Source: Piscicola geometra
Taxonomy: Eukaryota > Annelida > Clitellata > Hirudinida > Piscicolidae
Length of the DNA: 64,000 nt
Reading direction: 5' to 3'
NCBI GenBank assembly: GCA_943735955.1
Contig: OX030963.1
Location: 1,589,431 to 1,653,430, forward strand
Positions 63,175 to 64,000 of the stretch are shown piece by piece (position 1 is the stretch's first letter; each line of letters starts with the position of its first letter). Position numbers and translations under genes: made by a program. The notes below the pieces were generated by a model, which was given only the letters and a program-made list of their open reading frames with translations, was not told the DNA's origin and made no database searches.

Positions 63175-64000
<826 letters not shown>

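Overview
This window is eukaryotic, almost certainly from an invertebrate animal. It is AT-rich, full of introns, dense in simple repeats, and its genes are split by GT-AG introns (one GC-AG). The protein set points to a lophotrochozoan such as an annelid or mollusc: a pentamer-type thrombospondin, a K-Cl cotransporter and a muscle myosin essential light chain of the 'FDFWDG' type. A leech-like annelid would fit the base composition and the (ATG/CAT)n and (GGAT)n-rich introns, but this is a guess.

Layout, left to right. (1) 1115-17305 (+): the 3' part of a thrombospondin gene, about 30 exons. It encodes a His-rich low-complexity segment, a coiled coil with a CxxC, 17 EGF-like domains, type 3 calcium repeats and the complete C-terminal lectin-like domain; the 5' end lies left of the window. 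(2) 19410-37013 (+): a complete 21-exon gene of the SLC12 K-Cl cotransporter (KCC) family, recognisable to its last residues. It is about 1,768 residues long, inflated by low-complexity insertions, and residues that bind K+ in known KCCs are changed. (3) 38201-40808 (-): an 8-exon Golgi-type 3'-phosphoadenosine phosphatase (BPNT2/IMPAD1). (4) 41294-45152 (-): a 13-exon secreted ADAM-like reprolysin with an intact zinc motif and a disintegrin-like part, but no visible propeptide or membrane anchor. (5) 47137-55949 (+): a 6-exon myosin essential light chain with a separate Lys/Glu-rich first exon. (6) 57374-61113 (-): an 11-exon extracellular protein with a signal peptide, a von Willebrand factor A-like region, EGF domains and a probable GPI-anchor tail. 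The right edge (63178-64000) is a very long (TA)n(CA)n tract followed by a near-identical copy of sequence also found at 54596-54755.

The genes do not form one pathway. Three act outside the cell in matrix or adhesion (thrombospondin, reprolysin, vWA-EGF protein), one is at the plasma membrane, one in the Golgi and one in muscle. Exon borders were derived by hand: every coding join keeps the reading frame, and the five complete genes sum to whole codons. I had no alignment software, so family assignments rest on motif recognition. Many introns carry G-rich or ATG repeats at the donor and C-rich or CAT repeats at the acceptor, which may matter for splicing.
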